DNA from: Phascolarctos cinereus
Taxonomy: Eukaryota; Chordata; Mammalia; Diprotodontia; Phascolarctidae
Reading direction: 5' to 3'
NCBI RefSeq assembly: GCF_002099425.1
Contig: NW_018343969.1
Coordinates: forward strand, 6,514,501 to 6,578,500
Length of the DNA stretch: 64,000 nucleotides
The position numbers and the translations under genes are program-made. Within the stretch, counting starts at the first letter, position 1. Each line of letters starts with the position of its first letter. Shown in pieces: positions 36,085-46,740 of this stretch. Below the pieces are notes generated by a model, which had not been told where the DNA came from, made no database searches, and was given only the letters and a program-made list of their open reading frames with translations.

Positions 36085-36550
36085 AACAGTCAGGGGTATG
36101 CACAGTATACCTGCCAAAGTAATTTTCTTAACATGCAGGTCTGACCATCTCACGCCCCTACTCAATAAATTCCAACAGTTCACAATTACTTGTAGGATCA
36201 AATACAAATTCCTTTATTGAGCATGTAAAGCCCTGAACAATCTGGCCCCTTTCTTTCCAGTCTTCTTACACATTACTTCCCTCTACACATTCTATGGCCC
36301 AGCCATATTGGCATACTCACTGTTCCTCACACATGATGCTACATCTCCCAATGACAAGGCTTTGCACTGGCTAACCCCCATGTCATGAATACTCTCCTTC
36401 CTCATGCCTGCCTCTGATAATCACTGGCTTCCTCTAACAAAACTCAGCTTAAGCATAACACCTCCTGTTTTTCCCTTTAAGGCCATATATCAGCTTAAAC
36501 TTATGCTCTCTCCCAATATAATTTAATGTCTTTCTCATGATGCAAAGTGC
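36085..36550 (+). mobile_element. L2 LINE fragment
   Basis: TGCAGGTCTGACCATCTCAC, AGGATCAAATACAAATTCC, CCTGAACAATCTGGCCCC, CCAGCCATATTGGCATACTC, ACTGGCTTCCTCTAACAA. Confidence 0.88.
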
Positions 36551-36767
36551 TGCCTATTTCCAGATAGAGACGAAACTGACTCAGAGTGCCGACTGATAAT
36601 TTTTGTTGGACATGGCCAATGATGTTTTGCTTGACTATATATGTTTTTAACAGGTTATGTTTTTATTTACTCAATGGGGGGGGGGGGGTCTGGCAAGAAT
36701 GCACCAAAGAAGGGTTGAGATGGGCATAAAGAAAAAAATGTAATCTAAAAATTAAATTTAAAAAAGT
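36551..36767 (+). mobile_element. L1 3'UTR fragment
   Basis: ACTCAGAGTGCCGACTGATA, TTGTTGGACATGGCCAATGA, TTTTGCTTGACTATATATG, a 13-bp G-run at about 36676, and an A-rich end. Confidence 0.8.
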
Positions 36768-37015
36768 AAGACCTAGGTTCAAATCCTATTTTTATACTCT
36801 ACAAAAATGACCCTGGTAAGTAATTTAACCTCTCTTGACCTGAATTCTTCATTTATAAAATTAAGGGTTGGACTACACAGCTTCTAAGGGTCCCTGCTAG
36901 CTCTAAATCTATACTGTTTAAGATCCTACAACTGTTTTTGCTTTTTCTTTGTATCCCTCCCACTTAGCAGATGCCTGGTACTTAATAAGTGCTTGCTAAC
37001 TGAATTGACTACGCA
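36768..37015 (+). mobile_element. MIR3/THER-type SINE, then L2 3' end
   Basis: SINE part to about 36925 (GTTCAAATCCTATTTTTATA, GTCCCTGCTAGCTCTAAATC), then an L2 end (TCTTTGTATCCCTCCCACTT, TACTTAATAAGTGCTTGC). Confidence 0.75.
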
Positions 37016-38365
37016 TAAAATTTACACTACTACAGTTTACACAACTGAATTAGACAATAATTATTAAAGCCAGTAGGCTACAACTCATCATTTAAAGTGA
37101 CGTGAACATTAATCACTAGCTGATATTTGAACTGATGTAGTTAAGATTACATGAGGCTCCTGCTTCAAAGTCTTATAATCTATTTAGACAAAACACTTAG
37201 GCAAAGAAAAGCTAACAAAAGAAATATCAACTAAAGTATCATAAAATGTTAATCTTAACTTCTGTTCCTTTTACATTAAGATCCTAGATAAGAAGTCAGG
37301 AAGAAGAAAAAATAGCTTGAATAAATTATGGTAGAAGATCATCAGAGTACATGAGAAAAATAAAAATGGAAATAGAAAGAAAATCTGTTTTTTTGTATGC
37401 TTTCAACAATCTAAATTGACCAGTTACTTCTCTGTGTGTGTGTGTATATAGATACAGATACAAGCTCTGTTTCTCCCTTGAACTCTCATCCAATAATTAA
37501 ATAATTCTTTTATTTATGCAGATACAGAGATTCGCTATGTTATCAGCTAATGTCAAGGCTGATGAATGTCAGAATTTTAATAGTATAGCAACAGACTTTG
37601 CCAGAACAGTAGCTGAGATACTAGAAAATTTAACGGTCTCTACTTTCACAATATACCTCTTTGCCTTGCTCCCTTCACATACTTATTCAACTTTTATAAT
37701 TCCATTCATGCAGGTTTTGTATTAAGAATTTTTAGATTAGCTATTTTTAAAAAGGTACCTGCATGACTATTACCCTCTCATACCCTATCACCCTCTAAGG
37801 ATAAAATTTAATCACAACTTGAAAACTGATCAAACACAAGAGACATCAAGAATTAGTATTCTTGAGCGTGACAAGAAATGGAATAGAAAAAAAAATATCT
37901 CCTGAATTTGTCTGAGATAGAAATTTCTTACAGAGAACTCAAGACAGAACACTATTTTTTAAATGTCATTTTTCTTGTCACCAAAGGAATTCTACTATTC
38001 TCATATCTTACTAAAATGTCTTGGCCTTCTGTCATGGAATGTGTATTAAAACTCTCAAAATGTGATAAAATGGTGTTGTAAAGTTGTAATGTTTCTCCCC
38101 TTAGGAAAATTAACTCCTTTTGAAATAGTTATTCACTACATTAAATGGTCCTCTTTAAATGTTCTCTCAAATAACATTCCAAAACATTACTGCTAAAAAA
38201 TTGTAAAACAGAATATTATATATATTACATCCAAATCATAAATTTCTCACCATTTTGTTTAATCACTATTAAAATTCACCTATAAGAAAAACATGCATTT
38301 ATTATTTATACAACTACAGTTATGCAACAATCTACACTAAACAAAATTATTCTGTAAGGACTTAC
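37016..38365. other. Unassigned intron flank of the 117-nt exon
   Basis: No repeat or gene recognised. The plus-strand open stretch at 37516-37725 has no domain and is on the wrong strand for RSBN1L. Confidence 0.5.
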
Positions 38366-38482
38366 CTTTTGGCAATAATCTGACTTCTCCGTTCTCTTTC
38401 TTTATTTCATTTATTACTTTATGCTTCTTTTTTTCTTTTAGTTTCTCTTTGTCTCTCTCTTTAATTTTGTCTTTGATTTTAT
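38366..38482 (-). CDS. RSBN1L: RSBN1L coding exon (probable exon 2)
   Basis: Seen: a 117-nt open stretch on the minus strand. The acceptor reads TTTTCCCCCCCACAG and the donor reads AAAAG|GTAAG. It starts with the last two bases of a split Asp codon, encodes KIKDKIKERDKEK, then LKEKKKHKVINEIKKENG and EVRLLPK, and ends with the first base of a Gly codon that the 28935 exon completes (G|GT). The phases of the two exons therefore fit. Known: human RSBN1L has a very similar Lys/Glu/Arg-rich charged segment just before its nuclear-signal-like run. RSBN1 differs there, which is the main reason for choosing the paralogue. The segment has low complexity and is probably an extended or helical charged linker. 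Exon 1, which must supply a first G for the Asp codon, lies upstream beyond 64000. The exon number is inferred from the human layout. Confidence 0.87.
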
Positions 38483-38947
38483 CTGTGGGGGGGAAAACTG
38501 TCCATGTTAAAAATGGTTACAGAAAATAGATACTTAAAGAACATGACAATTTTATATTTTTAAATATAAAACAATATAAAAAATATAAATAAAAATATTA
38601 AAGATAAACAAAGAAAACAATCAAAATATATCAGAACTTAAGAAAGGATTACAAAAAAAATGTACATCTTGATTGACGATTTTACCAATTTCTTTGGTTC
38701 TGTAACATTAAATGACGCATTATAAGAAAGATTTTTCTCTTTATTTTTGTATATTTATTTAGTTGTCTTTTGATGGTTGTTTATACTAAAATTTTTAATT
38801 ATTATATTTAGATTTTATAAGTATTGGCTTTAAAGTGACATATTTTGATGCTGTTTGTGAAACCTTGAGGATTCCAAGGTATAAATACAGATTCTTTATG
38901 TATGGTAGTGAATATCACTTTTCTGAATATTTCTGAGCCATAATTAT
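38483..38947. other. Unassigned AT-rich intron
   Basis: Contains the polypyrimidine tract and acceptor of the 117-nt exon; otherwise nothing. Confidence 0.5.
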
Positions 38948-38963
38948 AAGAAATTGTAATATT

Positions 38964-39139
38964 GGGGCAGCTAGGTGGCGTAGTGGATAGAGTACTGGCC
39001 CTGGAGTCGAGAGGACCTGAATTCAAATCCAACCTCAGACCAAATACTTGACACTTACTAGCTGTGTAACCCTGGGCAAGTCACTTAACCCAAATTGCCT
39101 AAAAAAAAAAACAAATCAAAAAACAAAACACAACAAAAC
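38964..39139 (+). mobile_element. CORE-SINE (short type)
   Basis: GGGGCAGCTAGGTGGCGTAG, CCTGAATTCAAATCCAACC, ACTTACTAGCTGTGTAACCC, A-rich tail. Target repeat AAGAAATTGTAATAT / AAGAAATTATAATAT flanks it. Confidence 0.95.
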
Positions 39140-39154
39140 AAGAAATTATAATAT

Positions 39155-39894
39155 AGTCCTCCACCTACAAAAGAACTTGCACTAATCTGATATATCCTAA
39201 AGTTTCTTTTTTGTTAAACTAGTTAATTGTTTTTGTATCAGTAGTAAAGTACATAAAAATTCCAATTATGTAAGTTACGTTAGAATATTTAAAAAAAGCA
39301 AACAGCCGATTCACAGTACAAGAAATATTTTTTAGAAAAGTACAACTATGGTTCAGCCCTGTTTGCTCCTGTATATAGTTTATTTATATGTCCTTGGGAA
39401 GATAATCATCACCAGCATATGAGAAATAGACTTCCTACTCGATAATTCTGTAGCTACAGGGTAACATAATGGAAGAACCTAGAAGAGCAGAATTAGATCA
39501 GCCTCTCGGGCAGTGAGGAAGCACAGCCACAATGATGTGAACTGTGGAGGTATCTTCTCCTATGTGTGATACTAGCAGGGCATGCCTCACTCATGTCTTT
39601 TCAGTACATTCTCTTCATTAGCTACTGTACTGTCTACTGTCTCTACTACACTGTCTCAGGACACACGTGGGATGAGTCGAGGCTTTCAGGCTCGTTGAAA
39701 GTCACACAGCTGATCAGTGCCTTCTAAGGCAACTTTTGTCCTTTCAAAGTTATTGAGGTAAGGAACCAGATATTTGGATATGAGATTCAATGCAACAAAT
39801 GCCTACTCAAGGCAGGATGGAATAGCTGAATGATAGCCCTTATTTACCATTAAAATGAAAACAATAATACCTGTCCCACCTATCCTTCACAAGA
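39155..39894. other. Unassigned intron
   Basis: No gene; 39490-39730 is GC-richer but unassigned. Confidence 0.45.
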
Positions 39895-40130
39895 CTGAGA
39901 TGAGAAAAGCACTCTCTACACAAGTCATTTTACTTATCTCAGCTTCAGTTTCCTTAATGGAAAAATGGGAATAACATCTATCTCAGAGGGTTGTATTGAA
40001 ACCTCCTTCTTGTGCTGTCTCCCCCATTAGAATGTGAGCTCCTTAAGAGCAGGCAGGAACTGTCTTGTTTTTCTGTTTATAATCCTAGCACTTCACACAT
40101 AAGGGCTCAATAAATGCTTTGTCATTCATT
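39895..40130 (+). mobile_element. MIR tail, then L2 3' end
   Basis: CAGTTTCCTTAATGGAAAAA with TCAGAGGGTTGTATTG, then CCCCCATTAGAATGTGAGCT and GGGCTCAATAAATGCTTTG. Confidence 0.8.
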
Positions 40131-40209
40131 CAAGTGAGACAATGTATGTAAAGTATACTTTACAAATACTGAAGTATTAGAGAAATATTATTAAAGTGTG
40201 CATTACTAT

Positions 40210-40805
40210 ATTATTGCTTGTAAGGCACTTGGGATTCAAAGGACACTAGACTTTGCTCTCAAGGAGCTTACCATCTGATCATCATAACAGGAGGGGTACA
40301 CATAGTCAGAGATCACTGATATCTTGGAGAATATATTATGTTCAAAGAAAGTCCAGGCAAAATGTTAGGTGTGAAGAAGGGGCCAAAGAAAGCTTCAAGG
40401 GAGGAGGCAACACCTAAGTAGGGTCTTGAAGAAGAGAGGGACTTGAGAAAGACTGGAAGGTATGGGGATCTGTTACAGGCAAAGGAGATGTCATGAGGTA
40501 AGACAAAGAAGGAAGTACCATAAGAACAGGGTGATATAGAGCAGTCCAATTTGACTGGAACCTATACTATGTGAAGATGGAGGATATGAGAAAGATAGAG
40601 AGGCCAAAGAGGGCAGTGATTTAAGACACACTCCTGAAAACAGAATGTACCTGGCAACTAACTGAACATAGGCAATAAGAGAGAGAGAGGAAGAATCAAA
40701 GATGATTCAGATCTTGAGCCTTTTAGAATGTGAACCCCTTAAAAGCATGGACTGTTTTTGTCTCTCCAGCGCTTAGCACAGTGACCGGCACATGGTGCCA
40801 CAATT
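40210..40805 (-). mobile_element. L2 LINE, antisense, with a sense 3' end after it
   Basis: Antisense L2: GCTCTCAAGGAGCTTACCAT, GTAGGGTCTTGAAGAAGAG, GAGAGGCCAAAGAGGGCAGT. From about 40720 a sense L2 end follows (TTTAGAATGTGAACCCC, CGCTTAGCACAGTGACCGG). Confidence 0.7.
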
Positions 40806-40911
40806 TAAAAATGTTTACTGTGTAACTGAGTAATTTGGAAAATGGTAGTACCATCAACAAAAATAGAAAAATTATTATATAAACAGGCATCTACTCCTTT
40901 TAAATGTCCCT

Positions 40912-41175
40912 GGGGGCAGCTAGAGGTAACATAGTACATAGAACAACAGACTTGGAGTCAGCAAGACCTAAGCTCAAATACAACCTCAGCTACCTACAAG
41001 TTGTGCGATCACGGACAAGTCACTTAACCTGTCTCAGTTTCCTCAACTATAAACTGGGGATAAAAACTGCAACTACCTCCCAGGGTTATTATAAGGATCA
41101 AATTAGATAATAATTGAAAGCACTTATTACAGTGGCTGGTACACACTAAGTAACATATAAATACTGACACTCTAT
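40912..41175 (+). mobile_element. Full-length MIR-like CORE-SINE with tRNA head
   Basis: Head GGGGGCAGCTAGAGGTAACA, B-box-like GCTCAAATACAACC, core GACAAGTCACTTAACCTGTC, TCAGTTTCCTCAACTATAAA, tail AGGGTTATTATAAGGATCAA and GGCTGGTACACACTAAGTA. Confidence 0.85.
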
Positions 41176-41455
41176 AAATGCTGCTATTATTATTGTTGTT
41201 GTTATTTCTGCTGACCAGGCTGAAAAGTCCACCTGTGTTTTTGTTTTGTTCTGTTGTGTCTGAAAAAATACAATAATGCATTCTTGGGGGTCAGATGGGG
41301 AAGATTCAATCCAATAGTTCTGCATTTGCCCTCTTTACCTACTAGGCGGCACTCTGTTATTGGCTCCAGAAACTGACTAATGAGGAGTGCAAAGGCAAGG
41401 AAAACTCACGTGCCTTCTTCTCCTCCCCACGAAACCAGCAACAAGTATTACTTTT
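41176..41455. other. Unique-looking intron with CTCF-like motif
   Basis: CTACTAGGCGGCAC at about 41339-41352 is close to the core of the CTCF consensus (one weak position). There is no gene. This is motif resemblance only. Confidence 0.35.
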
Positions 41456-41486
<31 letters not shown>

Positions 41487-41500
41487 GCACACGTGCGCTG
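41456..41500 (+). repeat. (GT)n(GC)n alternating tract
   Basis: GT repeats passing into GCGCGCGC and CACACGTGCGC; purine-pyrimidine alternation throughout. Confidence 0.95.
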
Positions 41501-42329
41501 AAAAGTAACAAGTGAAAGGAAACACAGCATAGTAAATGGCTGCCTCTGGAGTCAGAATATATATGAGTTCATTTAATATTTTGATTTTTAGAAACCTATG
41601 GACTTATAACTGCTTCATCAAGAAAGTAAAAAAATACCTTGTAGAAACATTTTCTTTTAAAATGGTTAAAACTTCTGGCATTTAAATATGCAAACTTCAG
41701 ATATCCATAAAACTTCACTTACATGGAATACCAATTTTCTGTAAGTTGCATAACTAAGGTATTACTGTATTTACTGTGGTTTCCATTAATCACGTTCAGC
41801 TCTATTTAGGTTACAATGGGGGTAGGGAAGGACCAGAAATAGTAGGGGGCAAACAGTAGGTATAGAGAGAGGTAGAATGAGGGAACCAGAACAGATGAGA
41901 TATACATACGCATATAGTAATCTAGAGCCATTCAGTAAAGCAATTAATATACTTTATTATAACCTAAAGATTTCACTGTATTACAAAATAATATTACAAA
42001 ATGTTATTTTGTAATAACATAACTCTTACATTATCAATCAAATGTTAAATTATATTGTTCATAATATTTATTGAGGCAGGAAAATGTGTTATTCAGTTCA
42101 GAAACATTTCCAAACATTTTTAATGTTACCTGAAAATGTACTTAATCACAATGTCGGTTTAACATTCTTTTCAACTCCAAAAATTCTACATTCTATTCCA
42201 TTCAACAATGATAAGAGATAACAAATATGGTTTTATCCTATTCTGTCCTAACACCCCACCAACTCCCTGCCAATCACCAACCAAGGGTTATTCCTACCAC
42301 CTGCCTTCTCCACTTCTACTCAAAAGCTG
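41501..42329. other. Unassigned AT-rich intron
   Basis: A short MIR-head-like piece at 41520-41575 and an imperfect inverted repeat TTACAAAATAATATTACAAA at 41980-42020; nothing else. Confidence 0.45.
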
Positions 42330-42920
42330 ATAAAGAAAGCTGGAAGGAGTCTCAACAACTGGACTGATTGTGTCCATTACAATTTTGTATTGTTATATAA
42401 TCTCTACTGAGTTCTCACTGCATCATGACACTCCTCTTTAATTGATTTTGTATTTTATTTCTCCACAGAAGCTGTTCTAAACCACCTCTTCTCAAACCTT
42501 CCAGATCACTCCATTCTCCCCATTCTGAAAATCACAACTCATACTTTGCTGAAAGAAAATCTAGAAATTTAGTTTTCTCATCCCCTCCTAATCTAATAAC
42601 TACTTGATATCATCCTCTGCTATTTCCTTCCTTCCTCCGGACACTGATGAAGAAATAGTCCTTCTCATCAAGGCCAACCACTTTAACAAATATAATAATC
42701 TCATCCCCATCCAGTTTTCTGTAGGAAATTGGCCTCACTATCATCCCTTTCTTTCTCATTTCCCAGTCAATCCACTGGTGGCTTTCTTAATGCCTACAAA
42801 CACAGACAAGTGCTCTCCATCCTCATATAACCTTCACGAGACACCAAGCTATTGCCCTATATTCCTCTCCTCTTTCTCAGCTAAACTCCTAAATGAAGGT
42901 ATCCACACTAGTTGACTCTA
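42330..42920 (+). mobile_element. L2 LINE fragment (ORF2 upstream part)
   Basis: CTTCTCAAACCTTCCAGATC, CCTTCTCATCAAGGCCAACC, CTCCTAAATGAAGGTATCCA; order like the other L2 copies. The 103-codon open stretch at 42604 is L2 debris. Confidence 0.65.
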
Positions 42921-43059
42921 CTTCTTCTCCTTTCACTATAATGGGGGGTGGGAGTGGGGAGAGAAGCTGTCAGAAGAACTGAAATGCCAAGGGGACCAGA
43001 TTACCAAGGACTTAGAATGCCAAAGAAATTAAACACTATACAATATTATAATTTGAGGT

Positions 43060-43515
43060 CTGCAAGTGCTATTCCTCCTTAATTTCTATTTTTCCCCATT
43101 AATTCTTTTGACATTCCATATCTCTTGTTCCTCCAGATGAATTATTATTTTGCCTAAATCTATAAAGTTTCCCCTTGGTATTTTGATAAGCACAGCAATT
43201 AAGGGAATATTGTCATTTCTATTATATTGTCATGGCTCAAGACATAAACATTAAATATCCTTTTAAATATTTGTCATTATTTCTTTAAGGAATATTTTAT
43301 TATTGTATTTATAAAGGTCTTTGACTGTGTCTTAGTAGACTTGACTCCCAGATATTTTGTGCATTTTCTAGTTGTTTTAAATGACACTTGCCTTTCTATT
43401 GTTTTATCTTGGATTTTATTATTGTTATATAGAAATGCTATTTTTTTTACAAGTCTTTTTTATATCCTGGCACTCTGATGAAATTACTGTCTCAATCTCT
43501 TTGTTTATCTTCTAG
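43060..43515 (-). mobile_element. L1 ORF2 fragment, inverted
   Basis: Antisense ORF2-like: TTTTGCCTAAATCTATAAAG, CAGATATTTTGTGCATTTTC, TATATAGAAATGCTATTTT, ATCCTGGCACTCTGATGAAA. It ends exactly where sense L1 3' sequence starts. Confidence 0.7.
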
Positions 43516-43790
43516 GATATAACATTATTCTTAACAGCAAAAAATTGAAAACAACTATCTAATGATTATGAAATGGCTGAAACACATTCTAATATATGAA
43601 TGTAATAGACTACTGCACCCTAAGAAAGTGAGACTATGAAAAATACAAGGAAATATGGGAAAATGTATATGAAGTGATACAGAATGAGAAAAGCAGAACC
43701 AAATTTATAGATTTGGACAATAATTACATCAACAATAACTTCATCATGATTTAGATAAACATACAACTAGAAAAAGAAATAAGTTTAAAA
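43516..43790 (+). mobile_element. L1 3' end, sense
   Basis: TTAACAGCAAAAAATTGAAA, TATGAAATGGCTGAAACACA, GAATGTAATAGACTACTGC, AAAAGCAGAACCAAATTTAT. Confidence 0.8.
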
Positions 43791-43799
43791 GGGAACACA

Positions 43800-44994
43800 A
43801 ACAAAAACAATGATTTATTACTACCTTGTTTAGGATAATACTTTAAAAATATGGTATATGAAGTTTACAATTTCATAAAAAATCATCCAAAATTTTTAAA
43901 AGCCCAAAACTTTGCTGAAGATGGTAGAGCATCATAAGGTGGCAATTTTCTATCAACATAAGGAAGAATGGGTTCCTTTTTTTTGGGGGGGATAGTAAGC
44001 TTCTTTTCAAAGAAGTGGTCAACAAGATGCAGAAAGACTACTTGGTGATGATGTCACTACAATTTTTTTTGAGGGTACAAAGTCTTTACGTTTTATATGT
44101 CCCAAAAAGCTTTTTTAAAAGACATAAGTTCTCTATAGTTTCATCATAGTTAAAGGGCTAAACTCTCATCCTAAATACATTCCAAAGAAGCCATTTTACA
44201 TTTTGGTAGGCCAGAAACAATAGAAAGAAGTGAAACAAATGGAATTACATAAGCATACTCAGAGACACAGAGATAATGCTCTACTACAGTACTGTTCTGA
44301 TGCTTCACTGTAGCTTGAAGGTGATCCTGGATTTCAAAGGCTATGCCCGCAGACTGTAGACTTTAGTAGCTTTACCAAGCCAGAAAAGCTTAAAGTACAG
44401 TCCTGGTGAAAAACTCAGTTAGGTGTATTGTCCATGGACCAGTCTAGCAAGTTAACTTCTGAGAGAGCCTTATCACCAGGCTGGCTACAGAAGATGACTT
44501 TTTCAACTACAGTAACTACTAAATTATAGAGGAGCTGTAATGTGAATTAGTGAAAGGAACACTGAAAAAGTTGTAGACCCTTCAAATATTGTAGTATATC
44601 ATACATATATGTTATATATGTACATTTGTGTGTGTATCATTAATGGTTAGAAAAGAAACATTTTAAGAATAAAATGTTCAGATTTACATACAATAATATT
44701 TTTGTACACAGAATTAGGTAAGACTATGGTCCTTACATAACAAGCTTTTTTTACTTGATAAATGATAGACATTTCATTATTAAAACTATAAGAATGCCCT
44801 ACCTTCCCCTGCCATTAACCACTGATGTGGGAGCTACCACAGTCCCTGACAAGTCAGTTCATGTTATTGCATTTTTGTTATCTAGCTTTTGTTTCTCTGT
44901 CTTATTACCTTTCACCAACTTCACAGAGGATGGCTCTTAATAAGAAAAAAAACTGAGTTGAAGTACATTCTAAGTACAGTTTTGATTTTATTAC
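43800..44994. other. Unassigned block
   Basis: The stretch 43915-44560 has a moderately complex, GC-richer composition (GCTATGCCCGCAGACTGTAG, ACCAGGCTGGCTACAGAAGA) and looks like a dispersed element or old retrocopy. It has no open frame and I cannot name it. The rest shows nothing. Confidence 0.35.
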
Positions 44995-45195
44995 AGGACT
45001 ATATACTGAAGGGACCTTGGAAGGGACCTTAAAGGTCATTTAGTACAAACTCTCATTTCAACTCTCATAAGAAAACTGAGACAGAGGCAAAGGGATTTGT
45101 CCAGGGTCACCCAGGTAGTTAAGTAGCAGGGCTGAAATTTAAACCCAGGTCCCCTGACTCCAAATCAACTCCATTATACTGCCTTCTATATATCT
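44995..45195 (-). mobile_element. MIR3/THER-type SINE
   Basis: GGGACCTTGGAAGGGACCTT, GAAAACTGAGACAGAGGC, TGTCCAGGGTCACCCAGGTA, TTAAACCCAGGTCCCCTGAC. Confidence 0.88.
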
Positions 45196-45234
45196 GTTAA
45201 ATAGTCTTTTGTGGCTGAAAACTAGAAGCCTACC

Positions 45235-45570
45235 TGTCACTTACAGAGACAGCATGGTATACAGAGAGAACCCTTAGGTTCAAATTCCATCTCAGGAAAT
45301 TATTAGCTAAGTGACCCCAATCAAGACACTTAACTTCAGATTCTCATCAGTAAAACGAGGACTTGCCCTGTATGGCCTCTATGATCCATTCTGGAGGCAG
45401 CATGGAAAAGTACATAGAGTGGGGGACTTAGGAGTCAGGACTATTTGAGTTCAAGTGACCAACTTAACCTCGATGTGCTTCAGTTTCCTCATCTATAAAA
45501 TAAAAAGGTAAGATTTGATGGTCTTCAAAGTCCCTTCCAGTTCTAAATCTATGATCCTATAAATACTTTT
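45235..45570 (+). mobile_element. Two tandem MIR3/THER-type SINEs
   Basis: First to about 45395 (GGTTCAAATTCCATCTCAGG, AGTGACCCCAATCAAGACAC). Second from there (GGAGTCAGGACTATTTGAGT, AGTTTCCTCATCTATAAAAT, AGTTCTAAATCTATGATCCT). Confidence 0.82.
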
Positions 45571-45689
45571 TCTAGGGTAACTAGAGTCCAAAGTTCCAAA
45601 ACTACCAACTACAAACTTTTGGAACACAACTGATTGTAAAGTGGACATTATGTTACAATGAGTGGTCTAAACTACCTATACTGCCCATC

Positions 45690-45840
45690 AATTGGGGAAA
45701 TATATGGGCATATTGTGGCATATGAATGTAATATTATGTATTGCACCAGAAAAACAAATGAGGAATTCAGAGAAACATGGGAAAAATCATGTGAAGTGAG
45801 CTGAATGAAACTGAACTATAACATACATAATAGCTATTGA
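45690..45840 (+). mobile_element. L1 3'-end fragment
   Basis: CTGCCCATCAATTGGGGAAA, TTGTGGCATATGAATGTAAT, AATGAGGAATTCAGAGAAAC, GTGAAGTGAGCTGAATGAAA. Confidence 0.85.
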
Positions 45841-45844
45841 CAAA

Positions 45845-46015
45845 TGAATAGTCAATAAATACTTATTAAGCATCTATGTGCCAAGCACTGGGGATACAAA
45901 TAAGAAAAAAATAGTCTCTGCCCTCAAGGGGCTTCTAATATAGCGAGGAAAAACAATACACAAAAGGAAGCTAAAAAGGTGAGAAAAAGAGTTGCCACAA
46001 GGATACCTCTTAGCT
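45845..46015 (-). mobile_element. L2 LINE 3' end, antisense
   Basis: AGTCAATAAATACTTATTAA, TGTGCCAAGCACTGGGGATA, CTCTGCCCTCAAGGGGCTTC. Confidence 0.88.
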
Positions 46016-46304
46016 CTAGCAGCTCAAAACTAAGCAAAGCAGCTGGTAGGAAATGAAGAGTTAGCTGGGAATTCTAAACCCTCTAAAGGGAAGCTCTGGA
46101 AGGAGTTTTCTGTTCTACCCTCCTGGGAGCAGAGGCAGTTTAGAGCTACCAAAGCTGAAGCAATCTTCATGTCAATGGGATTTCTGGTGATGAGCTTATC
46201 CTGGAGGAAGCATGATGTTCAAGGAGTAAAAACCAAGCAGAACAGCTGGTAGGAAATGAAGAGAAAAAACAAAACCAAAAAAAACCAAACACTAAAAGCT
46301 CAGC
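46016..46304. other. Unassigned, with a 24-bp direct repeat
   Basis: AGCTGGTAGGAAATGAAGAG occurs at 46041 and 46244, about 200 bp apart. No gene. Confidence 0.5.
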
Positions 46305-46480
46305 AATGATTGTTCTCTGGAATCCGAACCTAGATTTAAATTCTGCTTCCGATGCTTCCAGACTAGATGTCATTAGTCAAGTCACTTACCACCCCTGGGC
46401 TTCAGTTTTCTCATCTATAAAATGAAGGGTTTGGAGTGGTGACCTCTGAGGTCCCTTGCAGTTCTAGAACTATTAATACC
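46305..46480 (+). mobile_element. MIR3/THER-type SINE
   Basis: TAGTCAAGTCACTTACCACC, CAGTTTTCTCATCTATAAAA, CTCTGAGGTCCCTTGCAGTT, CTATTAATACCTATG. Confidence 0.85.
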
Positions 46481-46484
46481 TATG

Positions 46485-46740
46485 ATAATCACAAATCTTG
46501 GTCCCAAAGAAGTGATGAGGAAATAATGACTCATTCCTTTTGAGGACAAAGTGGGAGAAAGGGGCTGTGAAATACCATAAACACTGTCAAACAAGGTTAG
46601 ATGTGTTGCTTGGTTTTGCCTAATTGTTTTCATTTGTTAAAAAGGAAGGTTCATCAGGTAGCAAGGATGAGAGGTTGGAGAAGTATGTCCAAAAATGACT
46701 GCTGTAAAAACAAAAAAGCATCAATAAAACCATATTTAAA
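46485..46740 (+). mobile_element. L1-like 3'UTR fragment
   Basis: CTTGGTCCCAAAGAAGTGAT, GTTAGATGTGTTGCTTGGTT, AAACAAAAAAGCATCAATAA; marsupial LINE 3'UTR type, exact subfamily not known. Confidence 0.55.

Larger units (their letters stand above)
28936..38365 (-). other. RSBN1L: RSBN1L intron between the two exons
   Basis: A 9,430-nt GT-AG intron bounded by GTAAG (38365-38361) and CAACAG (ending at 28936). It holds L2 relics, CORE-SINEs, one mariner miniature element and an L1 3' end, plus a comparatively repeat-poor block at 32.3-34.1 kb. Confidence 0.85.

Noticed and set aside
37516-37725. Plus-strand 69-codon frame near the 117-nt exon
   Set aside because: Wrong strand for RSBN1L and no domain or splice support.
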